Shown here piece by piece: positions 56,099 through 64,000 of a stretch of 64,000 nt of DNA. Source of the DNA: Planosporangium mesophilum (lineage in GTDB: Bacteria; Actinomycetota; Actinomycetes; Mycobacteriales; Micromonosporaceae); NCBI RefSeq assembly GCF_016863255.1, contig NZ_BOON01000002.1:124001-188000 (forward strand). The letters run 5' to 3'. Each line of letters begins with the position of its first letter. The first letter of the stretch is position 1. The notes beneath the pieces are model-generated. The model worked only from the letters and a program-made list of their open reading frames with translations. It made no database searches and was not told the origin of the DNA. Both the position numbers and the translations under genes were made by a program.

Positions 56099-58915
56099 AT
56101 GTCGCCCGGGCCAGAGCCCGCCACCGTCGTCGGACGGGGCTCCGAAATGGAGCTTCTCCGATCGACGCTGACCGGTGTCGCCTCCGGCCGGGGTGGCGTC
56201 GTCCTGGTCGAGGGCGAACCCGGCATCGGCAAGTCCGCCCTGCTGTACCACGGACTGGTCGAGGCCGCCGGGATGGGCTGCGAGATCGGATGGTCCGTGG
56301 CCGACGAGCTGAGCCCGCGCTTCCCGCTCCGATTGCTGCTGGACTGCCTGGAGATCGAGTCGCGGTCGGCGGACCCGCACCGGCTGGACGTCACCGCGAT
56401 CCTTCGACACCACCTGTCGGGCACCGTCGCCTCCGGCGGCGATCCGATGGCCGCGTTGGTCGACGAGGCGCTGACCTTCGTGGAGAAGCTCTGCGCCGAC
56501 GGTCCCCTCGTTCTGGTCGCCGACGACCTGCAGTGGGCCGACGAGACGAGCCTACTGGCCTGGCAGCGGCTGACCCGCACCGTGGAGCACCTCCCGCTGC
56601 TGCTGGTCGGCGCGTACCGGCCGGTGCCGCACCGCGCCGAGCTGGACCGGTTGCGCGCCGAGGCGGTGTCCCGCGGCACCCTGATCCGGCTCGGTCCGTT
56701 GCCGGAGCCGATGGTCGCCGAACTGGTCGCCGGGCTCGCCGGCGCGCCCGCCGGGCCCAGGCTGCGGTCGCTGTCGGCGCACGCCGGCGGCAACCCGCTG
56801 TACCTGCGGGAACTGGTCGACGCGCTGGTACGGGAGGCGGCGATCGCGGCGGATGCCGCCGGGCGGGCGGAGCTGGTGGGCGGGTCGACGAGGCGGGCTC
56901 CCGCGACGCTCGCCGCGGCGATCGCCGGACGGCTGGGCTTCCTGTCCCCGGGCGCGACCACCGCACTACGGGTCGCCACGCTCCTGGGTCCGGAGTTCTC
57001 GCTCGACGACGTGGCCGCGGTACTGCAACAGCCACCCCGCGACCTCGACGGCGTCTTCGCCGAGGCGACGGCGGCGGGTGTCATCACGCCCGGCATCCGG
57101 TTGTCGTTCCGGCACCCGCTGATCCGCCAGGCGCTGTACGAGGAGATGCCGGGCGTGGTGCGGTCGGCCCTGCACCGGCACGCGGCCGAGGCGCTCGCCG
57201 CCACCGGCGCGGGCGCGGAGCGGGTCGCCGCCCAACTGCTGCCGGCCGGCCCCGCCGTGGACGGGTGGGCCACCGGGTGGCTGGCCCGTACCGCCCCGCA
57301 ACTGATCGACCGCGCGCCGACCGTCGCCGCGGAGCTGCTGGACCGCGCCGTCGGCCAGCTACTGCCGGGGGCGCCGCACTGGGAGGTACTGGCCGGCGCG
57401 CTGGTACGGGTGCTGTTCCGGTTGGGGCGCGACGCCGAGGCGCGGGCACGACAGGTCCTCGCGCACACCGGCGACCCGGCGCTCGCCGCGGAGATGCGGT
57501 GGATCCTCGGCGAGCGGCTGCTGCGGGCCGGCGGCTACGGCGACGCGCGGCGCGTGGTCGAGCACGGGCTGCGCCAGCCCCACGTACCGGCCGTATGGCG
57601 GGCGCGCCTGGAGGCGATGTCGGCCCGCATCCACTCCACCTCCGTGGACGACCTCGACGAGGCGGAGGCGATCGCGGCGGCGAGCCTGGCCTCCGCCACC
57701 GCCTCCGGTGACCGGCTGGCGATCGGGTACTGCCTGCTCAGCCTGTCCACGATCGCCCTGATGCGCCGGGACCAGGAAACCCGACTCGGCCATCTCGACC
57801 GCGCGCTGGAGCTGCTCGCCGACGACATGGAGCACCTCGAGCTGCGGCTGCTGCTTCTCGGCAACCGGGCGCTGGCGCTGTCGATCCTCGACCGCCTGGC
57901 GGAGTCCGAGCGCAGCCTCGCCGACGCGCGGGACCTGGCGGAGCGGCGGGCCGGGTACGCCGGGCTCGCGCGCTTCCACGCGCCCGCCTCGGTCGTACAC
58001 TTCTGGACCGGACGCTGGGACGACGCGCTCTCGGAGCTTGAGACCGCCGGCGACCTGCCGGAAAGCCCCCGGCTGGCACCGATCGCGGTCGGGGTCCGCG
58101 CGCTCATCGCCTGCCACCGCGACGATCGGGCCACCGCCTCGGCCCGGGTCGAGGCGTACCCCGATCAACACACCTCGACCGCGTTCGACGTGGCCAACCG
58201 TGGCTTCCTGATCGCGGCCCGCGCGATGCTGGCCGAGCGCGACGGCCGACCCGAGGACGCCGTACTCCAGTGGCGGGAGCTCCTCGAACCGCGGTACGCG
58301 CGGATGGAGCGCCACACTCCCCTGCCCGACGTGGTACGGGCCGCCATGGCTATCGGAGATCTCGACACCGCGCGCCAGGCCACCGAGCTGTGCGAGCGGG
58401 ATCCCGGGCCGGCCATCCCCGGCCGGGTCGCGGCCGTGGAGCGCTGCCTCGGGCTGCTCACCGGCGACCCCGATCTCCTGACGAGAGCCGGCCGCTACCT
58501 GCACGCGGCCGGACGCACCGTTGAGTACGCCCGCACCTGCGAGGACCTGGCGCTCGTGCTGGCACGGCGGGGCGAACGCCAGGCCGCGAAGTGCGCCCTG
58601 GCGCCGGCCATGGAGGTGTACGCGGGCCTCGGCGCCCAATGGGATCTACGGCGGGCCGCAGCCAGCGTCCGCCCGTACGGTATCCGGTGGGGGGCGCGAG
58701 GTCCGCGCCGCCGGCCCACGTACGGCTGGGCCGCGCTCTCGCCCACCGAGGTGACGATCGCGGGGTTGGTGGCGCAAGGACTGTCCAATCCGGACATCGC
58801 CGCCGAGCTGCTGCTCTCGCCTCGCACGGTGCAGTCGCACGTGTCCAACATCCTCGTGAAGTTCAAGGCACGTTCGCGGGTGGACATCGCCCGCGAGGTC
58901 CTCAGACACGGGTAG
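56099..58915 (+). CDS. Large ATP-binding LuxR-family (LAL) regulator, first of tandem pair
   Basis: 938 residues from ATG 56099. The AAA-type ATPase domain has Walker A VEGEPGIGKSALL (about residues 36-48) and a Walker B-like LVLVADDLQWADETSL (about 137-150). The middle is long and helical, TPR-like (about 400-850). The C-terminal LuxR helix-turn-helix is LSPTEVTIAGLVAQGLSNPDIAAELLLS (about 880-907), continuing to VQSHVSNILVKFKARSR. LAL proteins often control secondary metabolism or sugar utilisation. No target cluster is next to it. The upstream site is weak, so a leaderless start is possible. Confidence 0.88.
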   Translation: MSPGPEPATVVGRGSEMELLRSTLTGVASGRGGVVLVEGEPGIGKSALLYHGLVEAAGMGCEIGWSVADELSPRFPLRLLLDCLEIESRSADPHRLDVTAILRHHLSGTVASGGDPMAALVDEALTFVEKLCADGPLVLVADDLQWADETSLLAWQRLTRTVEHLPLLLVGAYRPVPHRAELDRLRAEAVSRGTLIRLGPLPEPMVAELVAGLAGAPAGPRLRSLSAHAGGNPLYLRELVDALVREAAIAADAAGRAELVGGSTRRAPATLAAAIAGRLGFLSPGATTALRVATLLGPEFSLDDVAAVLQQPPRDLDGVFAEATAAGVITPGIRLSFRHPLIRQALYEEMPGVVRSALHRHAAEALAATGAGAERVAAQLLPAGPAVDGWATGWLARTAPQLIDRAPTVAAELLDRAVGQLLPGAPHWEVLAGALVRVLFRLGRDAEARARQVLAHTGDPALAAEMRWILGERLLRAGGYGDARRVVEHGLRQPHVPAVWRARLEAMSARIHSTSVDDLDEAEAIAAASLASATASGDRLAIGYCLLSLSTIALMRRDQETRLGHLDRALELLADDMEHLELRLLLLGNRALALSILDRLAESERSLADARDLAERRAGYAGLARFHAPASVVHFWTGRWDDALSELETAGDLPESPRLAPIAVGVRALIACHRDDRATASARVEAYPDQHTSTAFDVANRGFLIAARAMLAERDGRPEDAVLQWRELLEPRYARMERHTPLPDVVRAAMAIGDLDTARQATELCERDPGPAIPGRVAAVERCLGLLTGDPDLLTRAGRYLHAAGRTVEYARTCEDLALVLARRGERQAAKCALAPAMEVYAGLGAQWDLRRAAASVRPYGIRWGARGPRRRPTYGWAALSPTEVTIAGLVAQGLSNPDIAAELLLSPRTVQSHVSNILVKFKARSRVDIAREVLRHG

Positions 58916-58921
58916 GTGCCG

Positions 58922-61732
58922 ATGCGCACAACCGTCGTTGGGCGGAGAGACCAGCTCACGCACCTGCGTGAGCTGGTCGGACGGGCGGCCATGGGGCATG
59001 GCGCGGCCCTGTTGGTCGAGGGTGAAGCCGGCATCGGCAAGAGCGCGCTACTGGCCCACGCCGCCGACGAGGCGCGCCGGCTCGGCGCCCGCGTCCTGCG
59101 CGGCGGCGGCATCCCGCTCGACCCGCCCCCGCCGTACGGGGTGATCCGGTCGTGGCTGGACCGGTGCCCGCCCGGCGAGCCGGCCGTCACGGACCACCAT
59201 CTCGTGATCACCAAGGCGGTCATCGGGCGCATCGAACGGTGGTGCGCGACGTCCCCGATGGTCGTCCTCGTCGACGACCTCCAGTGGGCCGACCCGTCCA
59301 GCCTGCTGCTGCTCGGCTGCGTCGACCGCGCGGTCCGCCAGCTTCCACTGCTGCTCGTCGCCGCCTACCGGCCCACCCCGCGCAGCGAGCCGCTCGACGC
59401 GCTGCTGCGCAGCCTGCTCGGCCGGGGCGCGGAGTCGATGCCCCTCGGGCCGCTGCCCGAACCCGAGGTCGCCGAGCTGGTGACGTCGCTGCTCGGCGCA
59501 CCGCCCGGCCCCGACCTGTACGGCGTGCTCGCCGGGGCCGGCGGCAACCCGCGCTACGTGACCGAGCTGCTGGGGGCGCTCGCCCGTACCGGCCGCATCC
59601 GGCTCGTCCAGGGCGCGGCCACGCTCCGCGGCGGCGGTGCCCTTCCGGAGGTACCGCCGCCCCTGCTCGACCTGATCCGGCGCCGGCTGGAGCCGATGTC
59701 CCCGGCCGCGCTCGGCCTGCTGCGGGCAGCAGCCGTCCTCGGCGGCCCCGGGGTCGACCTGACCGAACTGGCGGCCGTCCTCGGTATACCGGTGATCTTG
59801 CTGTGGCAGCCGGTCAACGAGGCGGTGGCGGCGGGTCTGCTCGTCGACGCCGGCGACCAACTGGTGTTCCGGCACGACCTGATCCGTCGGGTACTCGCCG
59901 AGGACCTCTCGGCGTCCGCCGCGGACGCGCTGCGGCTGCGCGCCGGACGGGCCCTGGCGACCGCCGGCGCGCGGGTCGAACGGGTCGCGCGGCACCTGAC
60001 CGCCGCCACCGGGCTGGCCCCGGACCTGGTCGACTGGCTGACACGGGCGGCGGAGGCGCTGGTCACCCGCGCTCCGGAGCTTGCCACGCCGCTGCTGGAG
60101 CGGACGCTCGCGCAGCGGGCCGCCGACGCGCCGCAGATCCTGCGGGTGCAGTACGCGCGGGCGCTGCTGTGGGCCGGTCGCCCGGCCGACGCGCAGCGAG
60201 CCGCCCAGGAGGCGCTACCGGAGACCAACGACTCGCTGCCGGGCAGCGAGCCGACGCTGGATAGCGAGGCGCTACCGCAGGCCAACGACTCGCTGCCGGG
60301 GGGTGGGGCGCCGTCGGGCGGCGAGGCGCTACCCGGCGGCGCCCGGGGGGTGACGCTGCGGTGGCTGCTGGCCCAGGCGTACCTGCAGAGCGGACGCGTC
60401 GACAGTGCCCTGACCGTCGCGGAGGAGGTGCTGGCCGGCGCGCGGCTGAGCGCCGCTGAGGCGGCCCGCTTCCACGGATTCGTCGCCCAGTGTCTGCTGC
60501 TGCTGGGCCGCGTCGAGGCGGCCGACGTGGCCGCCGAACAGGCACTGGCGGGCGCCGGTGGCTACGACGCCGCGTACGCCCTGGCGGCAAGCTCCGCGGT
60601 ACGGCTGATCCGGAAGTGCCCCCGGGAGGCCCTCGACCTCGCGGACCGGGCGCTCGTGGCGCTGGGCGACGACCAGATCCAGCCCGACCGGCCGTTCGCG
60701 CCCCACCTGGTACGCGCGCTCTGCCTGCTGGAGCTGGACCGGTTCGGGGAGGCGGACGCCGCCTGCTGCGACGGCCGCCGGCACGCCGAGCGTGGCGGCC
60801 AGCCCTTCCTCACCTGGCACCACCTGGCCAGCGCCCGGGGCCGGTACCTGCACGGCCGGTGGGACGACGCGCTCGCGGACGTCCTGCTCGGGCTCGACGC
60901 GCCCGACCGGCTGGGCGTCGCGGAAGCGCTGCGCAGCCAGGCCGCCCTGATCGCGATGCACCGCGGCGACTTCGACACGTACGCCGACGCGCTGGCCCGC
61001 CCCGACCCGCACCCGTACTGGGGGCGGCTGCGCCTGTCGGCGCGGACCCTGACGTGGGAGCGCGCGGGCGACCCCCACCGCGCGCTGCTGACCCTGCTCG
61101 ACGCCTGCCACCCCGGTCCGATGTGGACCTGCCTCGCCGCCGACCTGGCCCGGCTGGCCGGCAGTACCGGGGAGCGCGCGCGGGCCGGTACGGCCGCGGA
61201 CGCGCTCGGCCGGCTCGCCGCCCGGCACGCCGGCCCCCACGTACGCGCGGCCGCCGAGTTGTGCCGGGGCGTCGCCGAGGCCGACCCGGCCCTGCTGCTC
61301 ACCGCGGCGGAGACGTACGGCGAGGCCGGCCGGCCGCTGTACCAGGGGTACGCGTACGAGGAGGCGGCCGACGTCCTGGCGGCGGCGGGCAGCGTCGCGC
61401 CGGCGCGGGCCGCCCTGGACTCGGCGATCGGCTGCTACGAGCGGGTGGGCGCCGCCTGGGACCTCGACCGGGCGCAGGCGCGGCTCAAGGGCGCGGGGAT
61501 CCGGTACCGGCATGTCCGGCCGCGCCCGAAGAGCGGCTGGGAGGCGCTGACCGAGACCGAGCGCAGGGTCGCCGGGCTCGTGGTCGAGGGCCGCTCGAAC
61601 CCCGCCATCGCCGCCGAGCTGTACCTGTCTCGGCGGACCGTGCGCAACCACGTGTCGCACATCCTCGCCAAGCTCGGCCTGAACTCCCGGGTGGAGCTCG
61701 CCGTCAGCGCGTACGCCAATCGGAGCCGTTAA
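58922..61732 (+). CDS. Second LAL regulator with internal tandem repeat
   Basis: 936 residues from ATG 58922 (GGTAGG five bases upstream); GTG 58916, right after the first gene's TAG, is another start and would give 938. Walker A VEGEAGIGKSALLA, Walker B MVVLVDDLQWADPSSLL and C-terminal LuxR domain ETERRVAGLVVEGRSNPAIAAELYLSRRTVRNHVSHILAKLGLNSR. Residues about 430-473 form a 19-residue tandem repeat (EALPxxNDSLPG type) absent from the first copy. The two genes abut and are probably co-transcribed. They are related but diverged paralogues. Confidence 0.88.
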   Translation: MRTTVVGRRDQLTHLRELVGRAAMGHGAALLVEGEAGIGKSALLAHAADEARRLGARVLRGGGIPLDPPPPYGVIRSWLDRCPPGEPAVTDHHLVITKAVIGRIERWCATSPMVVLVDDLQWADPSSLLLLGCVDRAVRQLPLLLVAAYRPTPRSEPLDALLRSLLGRGAESMPLGPLPEPEVAELVTSLLGAPPGPDLYGVLAGAGGNPRYVTELLGALARTGRIRLVQGAATLRGGGALPEVPPPLLDLIRRRLEPMSPAALGLLRAAAVLGGPGVDLTELAAVLGIPVILLWQPVNEAVAAGLLVDAGDQLVFRHDLIRRVLAEDLSASAADALRLRAGRALATAGARVERVARHLTAATGLAPDLVDWLTRAAEALVTRAPELATPLLERTLAQRAADAPQILRVQYARALLWAGRPADAQRAAQEALPETNDSLPGSEPTLDSEALPQANDSLPGGGAPSGGEALPGGARGVTLRWLLAQAYLQSGRVDSALTVAEEVLAGARLSAAEAARFHGFVAQCLLLLGRVEAADVAAEQALAGAGGYDAAYALAASSAVRLIRKCPREALDLADRALVALGDDQIQPDRPFAPHLVRALCLLELDRFGEADAACCDGRRHAERGGQPFLTWHHLASARGRYLHGRWDDALADVLLGLDAPDRLGVAEALRSQAALIAMHRGDFDTYADALARPDPHPYWGRLRLSARTLTWERAGDPHRALLTLLDACHPGPMWTCLAADLARLAGSTGERARAGTAADALGRLAARHAGPHVRAAAELCRGVAEADPALLLTAAETYGEAGRPLYQGYAYEEAADVLAAAGSVAPARAALDSAIGCYERVGAAWDLDRAQARLKGAGIRYRHVRPRPKSGWEALTETERRVAGLVVEGRSNPAIAAELYLSRRTVRNHVSHILAKLGLNSRVELAVSAYANRSR
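60209..60334 (+). repeat. 57-base in-frame tandem repeat
   Basis: Units begin at 60209, 60266 and 60323, exactly 57 bases apart. The first 35 bases of units one and two match at 33 positions; the third is cut after about 12 bases. Each unit encodes 19 residues. Confidence 0.9.
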
Positions 61733-61948
61733 CCGTTTCACCGGGTTAACAGTGATCAATGCCCTTTTCGTCTGGCGATAAACGGGGGCCCGGTCCCATC
61801 TTTAGGCGACACGCTCGGCTGATCCGAGCCCTACCTGGGGTGACGACTCGGGTCAGATGGCGGTTGTTTGACCGGCTTCGCAAGGACGAATGTACAGGGG
61901 ACGGCTGTTGCTCTCGATGCCCGTACGGGCCGATCCAGGAGTGCACCG

Positions 61949-62209
61949 ATGACCACCGCACCCAACTCTCCGCACGAGCTCCGCAACCGGATCGCCAGAG
62001 CCAAGGTGACCCTGGCGGTCCACCGGATCCAGCGGGAGACCGGACTCTGCGAGGCCTGCGGACGCCCCTGCCCCTGTGACGCCGCCAACGGTGCCGCCAA
62101 TACCCTCGCCGGGTACGGGCTGCCGGTGACCGGCGACCCGCCGCAGATGCCCAACCAGCGCCGTTTCCTGCGTAGTCGCACGCACCTGAACCGATTCAGC
62201 CGGGCCTGA
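61949..62209 (+). CDS. Small Cys-rich conserved protein
   Basis: 86 residues from ATG 61949 with AGGAG seven bases upstream. A helical N-terminus (HELRNRIARAKVTLAVHRIQRETGLC) leads to a Cys-rich centre CEACGRPCPCD with three further Gly/Asn/Pro-rich segments and a basic C-terminus. The spacing CxxC plus CxC suggests zinc or another metal, but no family is recognised. It lies downstream of the LAL pair, about 216 bases away. Confidence 0.65.
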   Translation: MTTAPNSPHELRNRIARAKVTLAVHRIQRETGLCEACGRPCPCDAANGAANTLAGYGLPVTGDPPQMPNQRRFLRSRTHLNRFSRA

Positions 62210-62332
62210 CCCCTGTCGGGACCCTAGCCCCACCTCGATACCCTGCGCGTCGGCGTTCGTCGCGCGTCACGGGTCCACCGTCGTCGTGAAGACGTCGTGA
62301 TGATCCGGCGAAGCGGGGCAGGGGTGGGCGAC

Positions 62333-63343
62333 ATGACGGCTAGGTTCACGAGCATGACGATCTCCCAGGCGTCCGCTCAGCGAACCACCACGACGGTCCA
62401 CACCGGCGTACGCCTGGTGCTGTGGCTGATCGTGGCCGGCTTCGCCGCGTGGGCCCTGGTACGCGTGTTCGGCCTGGACCGCTTCGGCGGCCCGCTGTTC
62501 CCGCTGGTCGCGTTCACCCCGTACGTCGCCGTCGGCGCCCTCGCGGTGGTCGGCCTGGCCACGGCACTGCGCGCGTGGTGGCCGGCCGCGGTGGCGGGCG
62601 TGGTGGCGATCGCCCTGCTGGTCTGCGTCGTGCCGCGCGGCCTGGCCGCCGGTGGCGGCGCCGGCAGCGGGCCCCGGCTGCGGGTACTCAGCTCCAACAT
62701 GATGATCGGCAGCGCCGACGCCGGGGCGATCGTCGACCTGGTACGCCGCAACGGCGTACAACTTCTCGCCGTGCAGGAGTTCACGCCGGAGGCGGAGCGG
62801 GCGCTCGATGCGGCCGGACTGGCGGACCTGCTCCCCCACCGGGTCTCCTACCCGGAGCCCGGCGCCGGCGGCTCGGGGCTGTTCAGCCGGTTTCCGCTGC
62901 GCGACGACGGCCTGCGTACCCTCCCCTCGGGCTTCACCCAGGCCACCGCCACGATCGGGGTGCCCGGCGCGGTCACGGTCGCGGTCGAGTCGGCGCACCC
63001 CTGCGCACCGCTGCCGCCGGACTGCTCGCGCATCGACCTGTCGGCCGAGCCGCCCGCCAGCCCCGACGGGGTGGTACGGGTCCTGATCGGGGACTTCAAC
63101 GCCACCCTCGACCACGTACGCCTGCGCCAACTCATCGAGACCGGGTACCGGGACGCCGCCTCGGTACGCGGGCGCGGGTTCACGGCGAGTTGGCCGTACG
63201 ACGGGAGGTCGTGGATCCCCGGGGTGACCATCGACCACGTGCTGGCCGATCGACGGGTGGGTGTGACCGGCTACGACGCGTACCAGGTCCCCGGCAGCGA
63301 CCACCGGGCCATCTACACGGAGCTGGTGCTGCCCGGCCCCTGA
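62333..63343 (+). CDS. Endonuclease/exonuclease/phosphatase-family membrane protein
   Basis: About 336 residues from ATG 62333 (ATG 62354 also possible). Three hydrophobic helices (about 22-43, 55-75, 80-100) anchor it, with the catalytic domain outside or inside unresolved. The EEP signatures are VLSSNMMIGSADAGA, LLAVQEFTP, VLIGDFNATLDH and SDHRAIY, with catalytic Asn, Glu, Asp and His. Relatives are phosphatases or nucleases of unknown substrate. Confidence 0.85.
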   Translation: MTARFTSMTISQASAQRTTTTVHTGVRLVLWLIVAGFAAWALVRVFGLDRFGGPLFPLVAFTPYVAVGALAVVGLATALRAWWPAAVAGVVAIALLVCVVPRGLAAGGGAGSGPRLRVLSSNMMIGSADAGAIVDLVRRNGVQLLAVQEFTPEAERALDAAGLADLLPHRVSYPEPGAGGSGLFSRFPLRDDGLRTLPSGFTQATATIGVPGAVTVAVESAHPCAPLPPDCSRIDLSAEPPASPDGVVRVLIGDFNATLDHVRLRQLIETGYRDAASVRGRGFTASWPYDGRSWIPGVTIDHVLADRRVGVTGYDAYQVPGSDHRAIYTELVLPGP

Positions 63344-63347
63344 ACGC

Positions 63348-63381
63348 CCGGAGGTCGTGGCGCGGGGGCCACGACCTCCGG
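63348..63381. terminator. Terminator between the EEP gene and cimA
   Basis: Perfect 13-base stem (63348-63360 with 63369-63381) and an 8-base loop, starting five bases after the EEP stop and between convergent genes. Confidence 0.8.
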
Positions 63382-63394
63382 CACGCTGTGACGA

Positions 63395-64000
63395 TCAGGC
63401 GGGCAGGTGCTGCTGGGACAGGCCGTAGCTGAGCGCGTCGACCAGCGCGTGCCAGCTCGCCTCGACCACGTTCTCGTGTACCCCGACCGTGGTCCAGTCG
63501 CCGTTGCCGCCGGCCGTCTCCAGCAGTACCCGCGTCACCGCGCCGGTGCCGTGGCTGCCTTCGAGGATGCGCACCTTGTAGTCGGCCAGTTCGAAGGTCG
63601 ACAGCTCCGGGTAGTGCTTGACGAGGGCCACGCGCAGCGCCTCGTCGAGGGCGTTGACCGGGCCGTTGCCCTCCGCCGCCGCGATGATGCGCTCACCGCG
63701 TACCCGTACCTTGACCGTCGCCTCGCTGACCACCGCGCCGTCCTCGCGGTGCTCGACCTGCACCCGGTAGCTCTCCAGCGCGAACGGGCGAGTGACCCCG
63801 CCGTTCAGCTCGGCCCGTACCAGCAGCTCGAACGAGGCGTCGGCCGCCTCGAACGACCACCCACCCGCCTCCAACTGCTTGATCTTCGCCGTCACCCGGG
63901 AGAGCGCCTCGGGGTGGGCACCGAGGTCGATGCCCAGCTCCCGGGACTTGAGCTCGACACTCGCACGCCCGGCCATCTCGGTGACCAGGATGCGCATGTC
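63395..64000 (-). CDS. cimA: (R)-citramalate synthase CimA, C-terminal part (gene continues beyond window)
   Basis: Only the last ~200 residues are seen. MAGRASVELKSRELGIDL, AADASFELLVRAEL, GNGPVNALDEALR and YPELSTFELADYKVRI match the C-terminal LeuA-type allosteric domain of CimA/2-isopropylmalate-synthase-like proteins, the feedback-regulation region. The catalytic TIM barrel is outside. The ATG at 63997 is internal. The CimA assignment rests on the C-terminal pattern; a LeuA-like relative is the alternative. Confidence 0.85.
   Translation of the reverse strand, partial: DMRILVTEMAGRASVELKSRELGIDLGAHPEALSRVTAKIKQLEAGGWSFEAADASFELLVRAELNGGVTRPFALESYRVQVEHREDGAVVSEATVKVRVRGERIIAAAEGNGPVNALDEALRVALVKHYPELSTFELADYKVRILEGSHGTGAVTRVLLETAGGNGDWTTVGVHENVVEASWHALVDALSYGLSQQHLPA

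Noticed and set aside
61868-61896. TTGACC and TGTACA 17 bases apart as a promoter
   Set aside because: The second hexamer is a poor -10; kept out of the feature list.

Overview
The window is chromosomal DNA from a very high-GC actinobacterium, most likely a member of the Micromonosporaceae. This rests on GTG/TTG starts with GGAGG-type ribosome-binding sites, actinobacterial families (DUF3515, SepIVA-type DivIVA protein, CYTH-CHAD protein, PEP guanylyltransferase of F420 synthesis, NdgR-type IclR regulator) and gene order. From memory, the core genes run in nearly the same order as the Mycobacterium tuberculosis stretch from ffh (about Rv2916c) to the FAH-family gene (about Rv2993c), with lineage-specific insertions. 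It looks like core chromosome: no phage, transposase, integrase, CRISPR array or rRNA was seen.

Bases 1-10962 hold a truncated class A penicillin-binding protein, ffh (SRP GTPase), and the nitrogen set amtB-glnB-glnD preceded by a GlnR-like operator. A tail-anchored J-domain protein, an APH-like kinase and ftsY (SRP receptor) follow. Bases 11090-16642 are a more variable block: a PhoD-like phosphatase, an MFS permease, an ECF-type sigma factor coupled to a membrane beta-propeller protein, and a HAD hydrolase overlapping smc. Bases 16639-30421 hold smc, a small coiled-coil gene, a CAP-domain and a spherulin-4-like protein. They continue with mutM, a PIG-V-like mannosyltransferase, rnc, plsX, rpmF, yceD, sepIVA, coaD, rsmD and an LPVTG surface protein behind a 613-base low-GC spacer.

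Bases 30465-43010 hold recG, a FakA-like DAK gene, rpmB, a GNAT protein, thiL, an Lrp-type ligand-binding domain, DUF3515, ddl, ung, a Cys/Met-metabolism PLP enzyme, gpsA, plsC, an fbiD/cofC gene and a cold-shock-like protein. Bases 43062-51814 hold a polyphosphate and nucleoid segment (ppk1, CYTH-CHAD, mutT1-like NUDIX-phosphatase, histone-like HU), leuCD divergent from an ndgR-type regulator, and tRNA-Glu(CTC) and tRNA-Gln(CTG). The rest holds an FAH-family enzyme, a small membrane protein, a shikimate dehydrogenase-like gene, a 3-methyladenine-glycosylase-like gene and a pore-like membrane protein. It ends with two tandem large LuxR (LAL) regulators, a Cys-rich small protein, an endonuclease/exonuclease/phosphatase-family membrane protein and the 3' part of cimA.

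Many neighbours overlap by 4 bases or abut, so translational coupling is common: HAD-smc, plsX-rnc, rsmD-coaD, FakA-recG, gpsA-PLP enzyme, sigma-propeller and CHAD-mutT1. Several convergent pairs are separated by strong hairpin terminators. The most unusual items are the 57-base in-frame tandem repeat in the second LAL regulator, the tandem LAL pair itself, the CHAD gene placed between ppk1 and mutT1, a CAP domain that has lost its histidines, a three-way-junction inverted repeat downstream of ffh, and a palindrome lying inside a candidate promoter of the gene upstream of smc. I did not find a clearly new multi-gene system.
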